NCBI GenBank assembly: GCA_029858505.1 | Contig: JAOUEW010000003.1 | Location: 1-64,000 of the forward strand | Direction: 5' to 3' | Length of the DNA: 64,000 bases | DNA from: Deltaproteobacteria bacterium | GTDB taxonomy: Bacteria > SAR324 > JACQKK01 | In this document: positions 36,619 to 44,811 of the stretch, piece after piece | How the letters are laid out: each line of letters starts with the position of its first letter | Numbering within the stretch: position 1 is the first letter of the stretch | Translations under genes and position numbers: made by a program | The notes under the pieces: model-generated | What the model saw: the letters and a program-made list of their open reading frames with translations, nothing else | Databases searched by the model: none | Told to the model about the DNA's origin: nothing

Positions 36619-37236
36619 TTACCGGGAGGGTTTCTTCCGTGGGGCTTTCTGGCCATTGGCCAAGTTATCCCAATAGGTATCGAATTCCGATTGATCCTTC
36701 AAGATCTCCTGCCGAATGTTCACCACCACGCCAAAGGGGGTATCGGGAAACACCGACGCGCGGAACGACAGCCATTTGTCGGCACGGTGACGGGCCACCA
36801 CTTCCCGTTTGAAGTCTGCCAGAGAATAGAGCCGCCCCTCGTACAAAATGTTTCCATCGGGGGTGACCTGATAGGCCACGGCCATCACCGTGCGGGCGGC
36901 CTTTCGCTTTCGCCGTCCCTCCTCCAACTGCCTGCGCGCGATCTCCTCTTTTTTCAGCACAATGAATTCTTCCATGAACGGATCCATGGATTTGGCCATT
37001 TTCTCCAAAAGATTTCGCTGGGTGGTGGCGATGTCTAGTTTCTGGCGGGTTTCCTCCACCTGTGCTTTCACCTGCTTGGTTTGCTGTTGATTGAAAAACA
37101 TCACCAAGGTGAGACACCCCACCAACAAAAACAACAGGTCAATAAAAGCGATGATGGCCCCGGTGGAGCGTTGCTCGCTGGGCAGTATTCCCGGGCGAAG
37201 GGAACCGGTACCGGTTTGGGGATGTTCGGAGGACAT
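36619..37236 (-). CDS. ExbD/TolR- and MotB-like single-span proton-channel partner, 205 aa
   Basis: One membrane helix (about 27-48, AIIAFIDLLFLLVGCLTLVM) carries Asp33 at the position of the proton-binding Asp of MotB, ExbD and TolR. A coiled coil (about 48-112) follows. A small periplasmic domain (about 118-190, VTPDGNILYEGRLYSLADF, then WLSFRASVFPDTPFG) resembles the ExbD periplasmic fold. The OmpA-type peptidoglycan-binding domain expected of MotB is missing. It starts 3 bases after the MotA-like gene, with GGGGAAA upstream, and precedes fliG by 37 bases. It is probably the second subunit of an unusual stator or proton channel. Confidence 0.72.
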   Translation of the reverse strand: MSSEHPQTGTGSLRPGILPSEQRSTGAIIAFIDLLFLLVGCLTLVMFFNQQQTKQVKAQVEETRQKLDIATTQRNLLEKMAKSMDPFMEEFIVLKKEEIARRQLEEGRRKRKAARTVMAVAYQVTPDGNILYEGRLYSLADFKREVVARHRADKWLSFRASVFPDTPFGVVVNIRQEILKDQSEFDTYWDNLANGQKAPRKKPSR

Positions 37237-37239
37237 GGG

Positions 37240-38637
37240 CTATTTCCCCTTGGATGGATCATCCTCGTGGAAGACCTGATGGCGGACGCCCTGGTTGGAA
37301 CTGAGCAGGTGTGGATCCCCTTTGGGCGGCGGCGGCAGGCGGTGATGCATCTGCTCCAGCAGCACCAAAATATCGTGGGTCAACACCCGCAATTGCAGCA
37401 TGTCCATCTCGATGGGCGGCTGGGCCCCCTTGCTGGCCCCCAACCCACCCACGGCCAGGGTCAACCCCCGTACCGTCTGCTCGATTTTTTCCAGCAGGGC
37501 CTGTTGTTGCTGCATGGCTTGGGGGTTCAGGGCTTCTTGGAAGGCTTTCAGGGTGAATTGGACTTCCTGGGCCACCTTGGTGGTTTCGCGGATCATCTGA
37601 TCGGAATCCAGGTTGGCCTTGGCCTGGGTAATTTCCCCAGCCATGCGGGAGAGTTCCTCCACCGCTCGGGCCAAGCGGGTTTCCCCCACCGAGGCGGGCA
37701 TCGCAACCCCAGTCGCTCCAGCCGCCGCGTATCCCGACCGCATGCTCATCTGCTGCGTGGGAAGAATAAACATGGCCATCAGGGTTTGCAGGGTGCTCAA
37801 CACCTCCATCACCGACCGTTCGTTTTGCATGTGCAGGGGGCGCAGCACCAGCACAAACAGGTTGGCCAAAATGGTGGTGCCCAAGGCCGTGGCAAACCCG
37901 GCCAAGATCGACACCTCTGGCATGGCCACATTGCGGCCAAAGGCCTGAAACATGGTGGCCAACCCCACCAGGGTCCCCACCAGCCCCAACTGCGGCAGCA
38001 CCTCAATCACCGTCCAAGAGAGTTTCATCCCCCGCTGGGTCAGCAGGGTTTGAATTTCCAGCAGCGACGCGTCCTGGTTCACCCAGGCACGGCGGTTCCC
38101 TTGTTCGTAGGTGCGCAAAATGTTTTGGTAGTGAATTTGAAGCAGCTTGCTGCGAAACACGGTTTTTTTCCTGGCCCGGCCAAACAAGCGCCCCAGCAGC
38201 CCCCGCTCTTTCGGCACCAAAGCCTTGGGGTCCGGGCCGAACCGGTTTTGGTTGATCAAATCCCCGTCGGCCTCTAACCGGGTGCCCTCCAAATGGAAGA
38301 ACAGACTGTCTCTCAAAATATGCAGCAGGGCAATGGAAAACGCGGCAAGGATGGAACCATACAGCAGTACCGTCGCCCAATCCGGCTCGTGGTATCCAAG
38401 CGCCACCACGAATCCGGCGATGAGAATGTACACCACGTTGCGCTGCAAGGGCGACGTGAGGTTGACCTTGTGAGGGGGCAACTCAAACCCACCCACGGTT
38501 TCCATTTTTTTTTGAGAAAACTCCTCCCAGGTGGGGAAGTTGTCCTCCACCAATTGGTCAATAGGCCGGCCGCCAAACAGCCCGGCCACCAATCCGAAGA
38601 CCCCCCGTTTTTTCTTTTTACCGCTGGAGCCTGGCAT
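37240..38637 (-). CDS. MotA/TolQ/ExbB-family proton-channel protein, 465 aa
   Basis: Four membrane helices are placed as in MotA: TM1 about 67-82, TM2 about 87-107, a 100-residue cytoplasmic loop rich in Arg/Lys, TM3 about 207-233 (VIEVLPQLGLVGTLVGLATM) and TM4 about 243-266 (ILAGFATALGTTILANLFVL). The TM3-TM4 sequence is the core of the MotA/TolQ/ExbB family. A long cytoplasmic tail (to 465) is helical. ExbB and TolQ usually have three spans, so the topology points to a stator-like protein. It is larger than MotA (about 290 aa). It lies in a row between fliM and fliG with the partner gene 3 bases downstream. Confidence 0.78.
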   Translation of the reverse strand: MPGSSGKKKKRGVFGLVAGLFGGRPIDQLVEDNFPTWEEFSQKKMETVGGFELPPHKVNLTSPLQRNVVYILIAGFVVALGYHEPDWATVLLYGSILAAFSIALLHILRDSLFFHLEGTRLEADGDLINQNRFGPDPKALVPKERGLLGRLFGRARKKTVFRSKLLQIHYQNILRTYEQGNRRAWVNQDASLLEIQTLLTQRGMKLSWTVIEVLPQLGLVGTLVGLATMFQAFGRNVAMPEVSILAGFATALGTTILANLFVLVLRPLHMQNERSVMEVLSTLQTLMAMFILPTQQMSMRSGYAAAGATGVAMPASVGETRLARAVEELSRMAGEITQAKANLDSDQMIRETTKVAQEVQFTLKAFQEALNPQAMQQQQALLEKIEQTVRGLTLAVGGLGASKGAQPPIEMDMLQLRVLTHDILVLLEQMHHRLPPPPKGDPHLLSSNQGVRHQVFHEDDPSKGK

Positions 38638-38641
38638 AGGA

Positions 38642-38666
38642 GAGGTTCGAGGTTCGAGGTTCGAGG
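38642..38666. repeat. Short 7-bp tandem repeat
   Basis: GAGGTTC occurs three times in a row plus GAGG, immediately upstream of the MotA-like start codon (38637). Slippage here could change the spacing of the 5' leader of that gene. Confidence 0.75.
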
Positions 38667-38733
38667 GTGGAACGACAGACGACGGGATACCTTCTCAGGT
38701 CACAGGTCAGGCTGGCGTTGTATCTGCCCAATC

Positions 38734-39402
38734 TTACAGCGCGGTGGAGGGAGAAATTTGAAACCCGTCTTTTTCCACCAAAGTGCGGGCCAAGTCTTGG
38801 TATTTTTCCCGGAAGGTATAGTGCCGGTCCGGCCGAGTCCGCACCACCCAGTATTCATGAAACCCGTGATCGCTGCATTCTTCGTGGTCCATCACCAGAG
38901 AAAATGGGGCGTCTTCCGGGTGTTTTTGATAGGCCCGCCGCAGACTATCTGGCGGCACATCCAAAAACGTGGCCAGGGTTTCCTCAAAGCGGGCTACCTC
39001 GGAACGGGCATCGGCTTCATCCCCGGCAAACAGTTCCCCTTCCGGGTCATCCCCCTCCACCGGAAAGCGCATTTGTCCCGCGTGAATCAGCTGCAACACC
39101 ATGCGAATTCCATTCACCTGATCCAGGTACTCCGCGTATTCTTCCAGGGCATCCTGCCGAATGGTAATGGAGCGGTTGTGTTCCAACGCGTCGAAAATCA
39201 ATTCTTCTGCTGCGGTAACCTGCCGCTCGGTTTCGCAGGGAAAAATCAACAATGGAGAGGTCAATGGCGCTTGGGCGGCAGTCGAGTCCACCGAATAAAC
39301 CTCTACCTGATATTCAGAAGGCTTAAACACCAAATGGACCCTATCCGCGTTCACCAGGGTGGTGTTGCCGTCATCGGTGTGAAATCGAATCCAGGTGGGC
39401 AT
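38734..39402 (-). CDS. Hypothetical cytoplasmic protein in the fliM-fliG block, 222 aa
   Basis: I do not recognise it. The N-terminal 40 residues look like beta-strands (PTWIRFHTDDGNTTLVNADR, VHLVFKPSEYQVEVYSVD), and the rest is acidic and mostly helical. There is no membrane segment or signal. It starts 50 bases after the fliM stop and precedes the MotA-like gene by 96 bases, so its position suggests an accessory role at the motor switch. No strong Shine-Dalgarno was seen before 39402. It could instead be an unrelated passenger. Confidence 0.65.
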   Translation of the reverse strand: MPTWIRFHTDDGNTTLVNADRVHLVFKPSEYQVEVYSVDSTAAQAPLTSPLLIFPCETERQVTAAEELIFDALEHNRSITIRQDALEEYAEYLDQVNGIRMVLQLIHAGQMRFPVEGDDPEGELFAGDEADARSEVARFEETLATFLDVPPDSLRRAYQKHPEDAPFSLVMDHEECSDHGFHEYWVVRTRPDRHYTFREKYQDLARTLVEKDGFQISPSTAL

Positions 39403-39452
39403 GACTATCGTAACGTAAAGGGTGGCCGGAAAGGTGGAAGGAGGGCCCAGGA

Positions 39453-40463
39453 TTACATCAGGAAGATTTCGTCCACCACCGGAGGGATATACACCAAGTT
39501 AGACACCTTCAGCGCTTGGTGTCCTTTGTAAGAGCCCTGGTACCCCTTGAACTTGGTGATGCCTTCCACGGTCACGTTGAGGGGCTTCTCCACTTCTTGA
39601 TTCAACCCCACAATGTCTCCCGGTTTCAAGGCCAGAAATCGTTTCACGTTCAGGTCGGCCCGGCCCAGTTCCACCACCACGTCAATCTTGGCCATTTTCA
39701 GGTTGGTGCGAAAGCGGTTCAGCCAGGTGGTGTCCACTTCGTTTTGGTCCGACTGAAAGCCCGCGTTCAACTTGGCCCGGATGGGTTCGATCATGGAGTA
39801 GGGAATGCACAGCGTGATCGACATGGGGGCCCGGCCCATTTCCACGTCAAAGGTCACCACCACCACCACCTCCGAGTGGGGCACAATGGCCACGAACTGG
39901 GGGTTCACCTCGGAACGGGTGTAGGTGATTTGCACCGGAAACACCGGCCGCCACGAGGTCTGCAGATCCTCCAGCGCCGAAATCACCACCCGCTTAATCA
40001 TCCGCTGCTCGATGGCCGAAAAGTCCCGGCCTTCGGCTTTGACTTCCAGTTCTCCCGTGCCCCCGAAAAACAGGTCAATCAGGGTAAACACCAGCCGGGT
40101 TTCAATCACCATGATGGCGTTGCCCCGCAGGGGGTTCATGCGGAACAGGTTCAGCGAAGAGGGAACCGGCAGGGTTTTCAAAAACTCCCCAAATTTGATC
40201 AACTCGGTGGAACGCACGGAGATGTCCACCACTTTCCGCAAGGCCGACGACAGGGTGAGGCGGAACATCCGCACGAAGCGGTCGTGGATAATCTCCAGGG
40301 TGGGCATCCGCCCCCGGATGATGCGGTCTTGGCTGGTTAAGTCGTAGGGAATGACTTCGCCGTCTTCACCTCCACCGCCGCCGGAGTCGTCCACCTCAAA
40401 ATCGCCACCGGTAATGCCCCGTAGCAGGGCATCTACCTCGTTTTGTGAAAGAACCGAACTCAT
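39453..40463 (-). CDS. fliM: Flagellar motor switch protein FliM
   Basis: It is the CheY-binding C-ring component. The N-terminal CheY-P binding motif is LSQNEVDALLRGITGG (5-20). The middle domain has the conserved GRAPMSITLCIPYSMIEPI region, and the C-terminal SpoA domain has DVVVELGRADLNVKRFLALKPGDIV. At 336 aa it is normal. A clear AAGGAG lies about 5 bases before the ATG at 40463. It leads the minus-strand block. FliN and the rest of the flagellar genes are elsewhere. Confidence 0.95.
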   Translation of the reverse strand: MSSVLSQNEVDALLRGITGGDFEVDDSGGGGGEDGEVIPYDLTSQDRIIRGRMPTLEIIHDRFVRMFRLTLSSALRKVVDISVRSTELIKFGEFLKTLPVPSSLNLFRMNPLRGNAIMVIETRLVFTLIDLFFGGTGELEVKAEGRDFSAIEQRMIKRVVISALEDLQTSWRPVFPVQITYTRSEVNPQFVAIVPHSEVVVVVTFDVEMGRAPMSITLCIPYSMIEPIRAKLNAGFQSDQNEVDTTWLNRFRTNLKMAKIDVVVELGRADLNVKRFLALKPGDIVGLNQEVEKPLNVTVEGITKFKGYQGSYKGHQALKVSNLVYIPPVVDEIFLM

Positions 40464-40617
40464 GGGGTTCTCCTTCTGTTCATCGGAATCCTTGGATATT
40501 GGGCATCCTTGCCCACTCCATTCTATTCAGGAATCATACCATGTTTATCTGGCGGGAAACAGGAAACCCGGCCTGTTTTCTGCCCGTTAACAGCCCACCG
40601 TCAATAGACGAACGCTT

Positions 40618-40706
40618 CGAGACCTCTGCATCACCTATAATTCCCCCTCCCCCTACCCCCCCATTCCCCTTTTCATGGTTAAAACCTGGGTGATGCAAAG
40701 GCCTCG
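40618..40706. repeat. Dispersed palindromic element, short copy
   Basis: The left end CGAGACCTCTGCATCACC (40618-40635) pairs with the right end AAAACCTGGGTGATGCAAAG plus GCCTCG (40681-40706). The interior is C-rich (CCCCCTACCCCCCCATTCCC) and then TTTTCATGGTTAAAA. It is a clean 89-bp inverted-repeat copy between fliM and the small membrane protein gene. Confidence 0.85.
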
Positions 40707-40732
40707 CTCATCCAAACCATGTGATTCAGTGG

Positions 40733-41131
40733 TTAATGAATCTGGTATTGAACCTGGATATCTTCAATTTTTCTTTCTTGTTTCAATACCTTCACGTCTG
40801 ACCCCCCGTAGGTAACCAGCAACGTTTTGGGGTTCACCCAGGCGGCATCCAAGGCCGCCGCCTCCACCAACACGGTCACATTGCCAGCATCATCGGTGCT
40901 GATTTCCTTTTCCGGGCTGAAAACACCCACGTGGGAATAGAGTTCGGTGGTGGCCCCGCAGCCAGTCTGGAACACCACCATTTTTCTGGTATTGTCTTGA
41001 GATAACACGGTTTTTACAACCGTTGCCGAGCAATACCCCATGGGTAGAACCACCACAAACACCACCACCCCCCCCACCACTCCCACACACAGAGCAATCA
41101 ATAGATAAAAATAAACGTTCATTCGGTTCAT
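40733..41131 (-). CDS. Small membrane-anchored protein, 132 aa
   Basis: An N-terminal hydrophobic segment (about 5-28, FYLLIALCVGVVGGVVVFVV) is followed by about 100 periplasmic-side residues that look like beta-strands, with two Cys (GYCSATVV, QTGCGATTELYS) suited to a disulfide. I do not recognise the family. The start MNRMNVYFY at 41131 has AGGAA upstream; the longer frame to 41200 is rejected. Its stop lies 27 bases from the repeat element. Confidence 0.65.
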   Translation of the reverse strand: MNRMNVYFYLLIALCVGVVGGVVVFVVVLPMGYCSATVVKTVLSQDNTRKMVVFQTGCGATTELYSHVGVFSPEKEISTDDAGNVTVLVEAAALDAAWVNPKTLLVTYGGSDVKVLKQERKIEDIQVQYQIH

Positions 41132-41362
41132 CGGGGTTCCTGGTTTGGGGGGTAACGACAACCTGCGGATTAACCAGTTTTCCCTTTCCCCATAACACAC
41201 CCATCCCTCAACGGAAAGACCAGCAACAGAATAACTATACGTGTGATGAAACTTGGGGTTCGGTTGAAGCGCAAAGCTAGGCGTGAAATACTTTCCCTAA
41301 TGCTCTTTTACCATGACCGTCCACCCAACTCTTTCCCATCCTCTTTCATCCCCACAACCCTC

Positions 41363-41983
41363 ATGAACAAACACCATTCCCCCCTAGCCTTGCTGGCGGC
41401 ATTCTTGTTGTTACTGGCCTGGTCGGGCTTCGCCCCCGCGGACCGCTTCACCTGGTGGATGGAAGTGTTCCCCGCCTTGATCGGGCTGGTTGTTCTGTTG
41501 GCCACCTACCGGAAGTTCCCCCTTACCCCACTGGCCTACACCTTAATTTGGCTTCATGCGGCCATTCTGCTGGTGGGGGGGCATTACACCTATGCCGAGG
41601 TCCCCATTGGGAATTGGGCACGAGACGCCTTTGACCTCTCGCGCAATCACTTTGACCGGCTGGGGCATTTGGCCCAGGGGTTTGTGCCGGCCATTCTGGC
41701 CCGGGAAGTCTTGCTGCGCCGGTCGCCGTTGCGGCCAGGGAAATGGCTGTTCTTCCTCACGGTGTGTTTCAGCCAGACCGTCAGCGCCTGGTACGAGTTC
41801 TTAGAATGGTGGACAGCCCTGGCCACCGGCAGCGCCTCCGATGCATTCATTGGCAGCCAAGGGGACCCCTGGGACACCCAGACCGATATGTTTATGGCCC
41901 TGGTGGGCGCGGTGCTGGCTCAGGTCACCCTGGCGGGGTGGCATCTGCGGCAAATGACCGCCCGGGGGTGGATGAAACCTTAA
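41363..41983 (+). CDS. DUF2238 (YjdF-like) multi-span membrane protein, 206 aa
   Basis: About six hydrophobic segments are present. The family-typical block NHFDRLGHLAQGFVPAILAR (near 95-114) and the acidic-aromatic SAWYEFLEWWTAL (near 140-152) are conserved, followed by QGDPWDTQTDMFMALVGAVL, a pattern diagnostic of DUF2238. The function is unknown. The start at 41363 (MNKHHSPLALLAAF) is chosen because the first hydrophobic helix then begins near residue 8; an earlier in-frame start (41243) reads through a spacer. It stands alone between divergent and convergent units. Confidence 0.85.
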   Translation: MNKHHSPLALLAAFLLLLAWSGFAPADRFTWWMEVFPALIGLVVLLATYRKFPLTPLAYTLIWLHAAILLVGGHYTYAEVPIGNWARDAFDLSRNHFDRLGHLAQGFVPAILAREVLLRRSPLRPGKWLFFLTVCFSQTVSAWYEFLEWWTALATGSASDAFIGSQGDPWDTQTDMFMALVGAVLAQVTLAGWHLRQMTARGWMKP

Positions 41984-42165
41984 CCTTGCCCCCTTTGACC
42001 CTTTTTATTTTTATGATAAACTTTATTGCGATCCTGGGCAGGGATTTGCGTTTGAGACTGTTTTTTTCAGAGCTCCTTCACCCTTCCACCATGGAACCCG
42101 TGACCGCGCGCGCATTCTGTTCACCCTGCCGCCCTATTTTTCCCCGCTAAACCCCCTGTTTTCTC

Positions 42166-42184
42166 CCTGGTTTTATCAACCAGG
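42166..42184. other. Perfect small hairpin in the leader of the transglutaminase-7TM operon
   Basis: CCTGGTT-TTATC-AACCAGG is a 7-bp perfect stem with a 5-base loop, 75 bases before the ATG at 42260. No T-run follows it, so it is not an ordinary terminator. The rest of 41984-42259 shows no gene. Confidence 0.5.
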
Positions 42185-42259
42185 ACGAGGAAACGGGGCA
42201 ACCAGCAAGGACAGGGTCACAAAAGTTCCGCGTCACCATCACTCAGAGCCCCCATTATT

Positions 42260-43879
42260 ATGCGTTTGTTTACAGCCTCTCCCAACCAACGGCGGACGGT
42301 TTACTTTTCATTGGTGGCCTTTTTGGTGTTTTTCCCCCTGGGGATCATGGCCTATAAGTTGTTCGTGCTGGATTACCCCCTGGCGGGGTTGATCCCCGCG
42401 GTGAGTTACTCTACCGATGTCACCATGCAGGTGACTGGCCATGGGGATGACATGATGCTGCGCACCTACCTTCCCCGCAGCGACTTTCGCCAGACCGTGA
42501 CCGAAGAAGCCAACGCCTCGGGAGCCTTTACCCTTACGTTTGAAAACGATGGTTTAAACCGAGTTGGGGTCTGGCGGGGAGAGCGGGTCACGGGCACCCA
42601 CACCTTGCATTACACCTACACCGCTCAAGGGACCCATGTGCGGTATGTCATTCCGGATCACCTGGAGATTCCTCAGGTGTATCCAGCCGGGTTGAAAGAA
42701 TATCTGGCCAGCGAAGAAGGGGTGCCGGTGAGTGACCCCTTGATCGCCCAAACCACGGCCCAGTTGTTCCCCAAGGGAAAGCCCACCATTCTAGAGGCCG
42801 TGACCACTATTCACCGCTTTTTGCAAGATCAGTTTGCCAACCGAGATTTCTCTGGCTATACCGATGCCCTGACCGCCCTGAAACTCCGTGAAGCCAGTTG
42901 CAACGGCAAAAGCCGCCTGTTCGTGGCCTTGGCCCGTAAAATGAACTTGCCCGCGCGGCTGGTGGGGGGGGTGGTGATGGAGTCTGGCTCTAAACGCACC
43001 AGCCACCAATGGGTAGAGGTGTACGTGAACGGCCACTGGGTCCCCTTCGACACCATCAACAATCACTACATGGAACTTCCGGCAAACTTCTTGACCCTGT
43101 ATTACGGAGATCAGGTGCTGTTCCGGCATTCCACCAACGTGAATTTTCAATACCACTTCAACATGAACAAGCGGCTGGTGCCCAAGCGCGAAGTTCAAAA
43201 CAAACTGCGCGATTCGGTGTTGAACATCTTTAACCTGTACGATGTTTTCCAGCGCATCGGCATTTCAGCCAACCTGCTGAAAATCATTCTGATGATCCCC
43301 TTTGGCGCGTTGGTGGTGGTGATTTTTCGCAACGTGGTGGGCATGGAAACCTTCGGCACGTTTCTGCCAGCCCTCATCGCCTCTGCCGCCCGTGAGACCG
43401 GCCTGGTTTGGGGGCTGCTGGCCTTCTTTACCATCATCCTGGTGTGTTCCTTTGTTCGCCGGGCCCTGGATTGGCTGCACCTGCTGCACTCTCCCAAGAT
43501 GGGCATTATGCTCACCCTGGTGGTGTTGATTATTTTAGGTCTGACCGTTTTGGGGGTCAATTTAAGTCTGTTTGACTTGGCCCACGTATCGCTGTTCCCC
43601 ATCGCCATCATGGCCATCACCGCCGAACGGTTTGCCATCATGGAAGCCGAACAGGGGCTGGGAAAAGCCATGAAAATCATGCTGGCCACCCTGGTGGTCA
43701 TCACCGCCTGCTACGTGGTGATGGACTCTTTGTTCCTGCAAAGTCTGGTGTTGGCTTTCCAAGAACTGTTGCTGGTTTTGATCGCCCTGAACCTTTGGCT
43801 GGGGAAATGGGTGGGCATGCGGCTCACCGAATTCCTGCGCTTCCGCTATCTCATTTTGCGTGGAGAGGAGGTTAAGTAA
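42260..43879 (+). CDS. Inactive transglutaminase fused to seven membrane helices, 539 aa
   Basis: One N-terminal membrane segment (about 15-35) is followed by a periplasmic transglutaminase-like domain (about 40-310) and then by seven membrane helices from about 333 (LLKIILMIPFGALVVVIF) to 520. The transglutaminase domain aligns with the known family in which the catalytic Cys is lost: LREASCNGKSRLFVALARKM keeps a Cys but in an inactive-type context, with SHQWVEVYVNGHW and PFDTINNH after it. The 7TM half matches the PF14402 pattern. The next gene is an ATP-grasp ligase relative, the known partner. No Shine-Dalgarno is evident at ATG 42260. Confidence 0.88.
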   Translation: MRLFTASPNQRRTVYFSLVAFLVFFPLGIMAYKLFVLDYPLAGLIPAVSYSTDVTMQVTGHGDDMMLRTYLPRSDFRQTVTEEANASGAFTLTFENDGLNRVGVWRGERVTGTHTLHYTYTAQGTHVRYVIPDHLEIPQVYPAGLKEYLASEEGVPVSDPLIAQTTAQLFPKGKPTILEAVTTIHRFLQDQFANRDFSGYTDALTALKLREASCNGKSRLFVALARKMNLPARLVGGVVMESGSKRTSHQWVEVYVNGHWVPFDTINNHYMELPANFLTLYYGDQVLFRHSTNVNFQYHFNMNKRLVPKREVQNKLRDSVLNIFNLYDVFQRIGISANLLKIILMIPFGALVVVIFRNVVGMETFGTFLPALIASAARETGLVWGLLAFFTIILVCSFVRRALDWLHLLHSPKMGIMLTLVVLIILGLTVLGVNLSLFDLAHVSLFPIAIMAITAERFAIMEAEQGLGKAMKIMLATLVVITACYVVMDSLFLQSLVLAFQELLLVLIALNLWLGKWVGMRLTEFLRFRYLILRGEEVK

Positions 43880-43883
43880 CCCC

Positions 43884-44804
43884 ATGCTGGATTGGAAAGG
43901 CTGGATAGAGGTGGCGAAAAACTGGAGCCGGTTGAAATCCAACACCCATCGGGTGTTGGCCATGAACCGGCGCAACCTGCATTTGATCTACCCCAACAAC
44001 CCCCGGCGGTTCTTTCCCCAGGCCGATGACAAAATTTACACCAAAGAAATCATGGAAAAGGCCGGGGTACCCGTGCCCAAAACCCACCGGGTATATCGTT
44101 ACTTTTACCAACTGGAAAGCCTGGAAAGCGATTTTGAGGGCGTGAAGGATTTTGTGATTAAACCCGCCCACGGCAAACAGGGAGGGGGCATCCGGGTCAT
44201 TTCCGAGCGGCAAGGAAATGATTGGGTGGAAGTCAGCGGAGAACGCCACACCACCGAGGACATCAAAGCCCACATTTACGATATTATTTTCGGCATTTAT
44301 TCCTTCGACCTTCACGACCAAGCCCTGATTGAGGAGCGCCTGATTCAACATGAAGAAGTGAACTGGTTAAGCCCCGGGGGCCTGGCCGATATCCGTGTGA
44401 TTTTGCTGAAAGGCAAACCGGTGATGGCCATGACACGGCTGCCCACCAAGGCCTCTCACGGCAAGGCCAACCTGCACCAAGGCGCCCTGGGGGTAGGAAT
44501 CGACATGGCCACCGGGCGCACCATCCGGGCTATTCACCACGGACGGGAAGTGTTTCACCACCCCGACACTGGCCGGGAGGTGGTGGGAGCAGTTCTGCCC
44601 TATTGGAGCGAGGTGCTCTCCGTGGCCCGCCGAGCGGCAGAAGCGGTGGATCTGGGTTATTTGGGGGTGGATATTTCCCTCACCCCCCAGGGGCCTTCGT
44701 TGCTGGAAATCAACGCCCGGCCTGGGTTGGAAATCCAAAACGCCAACCTCACGGGCATCATGGAACGGCTGGCTGAACCAGCCGAAGGATTATTCGAATA
44801 CTGA
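43884..44804 (+). CDS. ATP-grasp alpha-L-glutamate ligase-like protein (RimK-related), 306 aa
   Basis: It is an ATP-grasp ligase of the group that adds amino acids to proteins or peptides. ATP-grasp landmarks are FVIKPAHGKQGGGIRVI (about 90-106), ERLIQHEEVNW, DIRVILLKGKPVMAMTRLP, and the C-terminal metal/ATP site PSLLEINARPGLEIQNAN. It matches TIGR02291-type RimK relatives. Translation begins 4 bases after the stop of the transglutaminase-7TM gene, with GGAGG 13 bases before the ATG. The companion RimB-like Zn protease that usually completes this set is not in the window. The substrate is unknown. Confidence 0.9.
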   Translation: MLDWKGWIEVAKNWSRLKSNTHRVLAMNRRNLHLIYPNNPRRFFPQADDKIYTKEIMEKAGVPVPKTHRVYRYFYQLESLESDFEGVKDFVIKPAHGKQGGGIRVISERQGNDWVEVSGERHTTEDIKAHIYDIIFGIYSFDLHDQALIEERLIQHEEVNWLSPGGLADIRVILLKGKPVMAMTRLPTKASHGKANLHQGALGVGIDMATGRTIRAIHHGREVFHHPDTGREVVGAVLPYWSEVLSVARRAAEAVDLGYLGVDISLTPQGPSLLEINARPGLEIQNANLTGIMERLAEPAEGLFEY

Positions 44805-44811
44805 GACGAAG

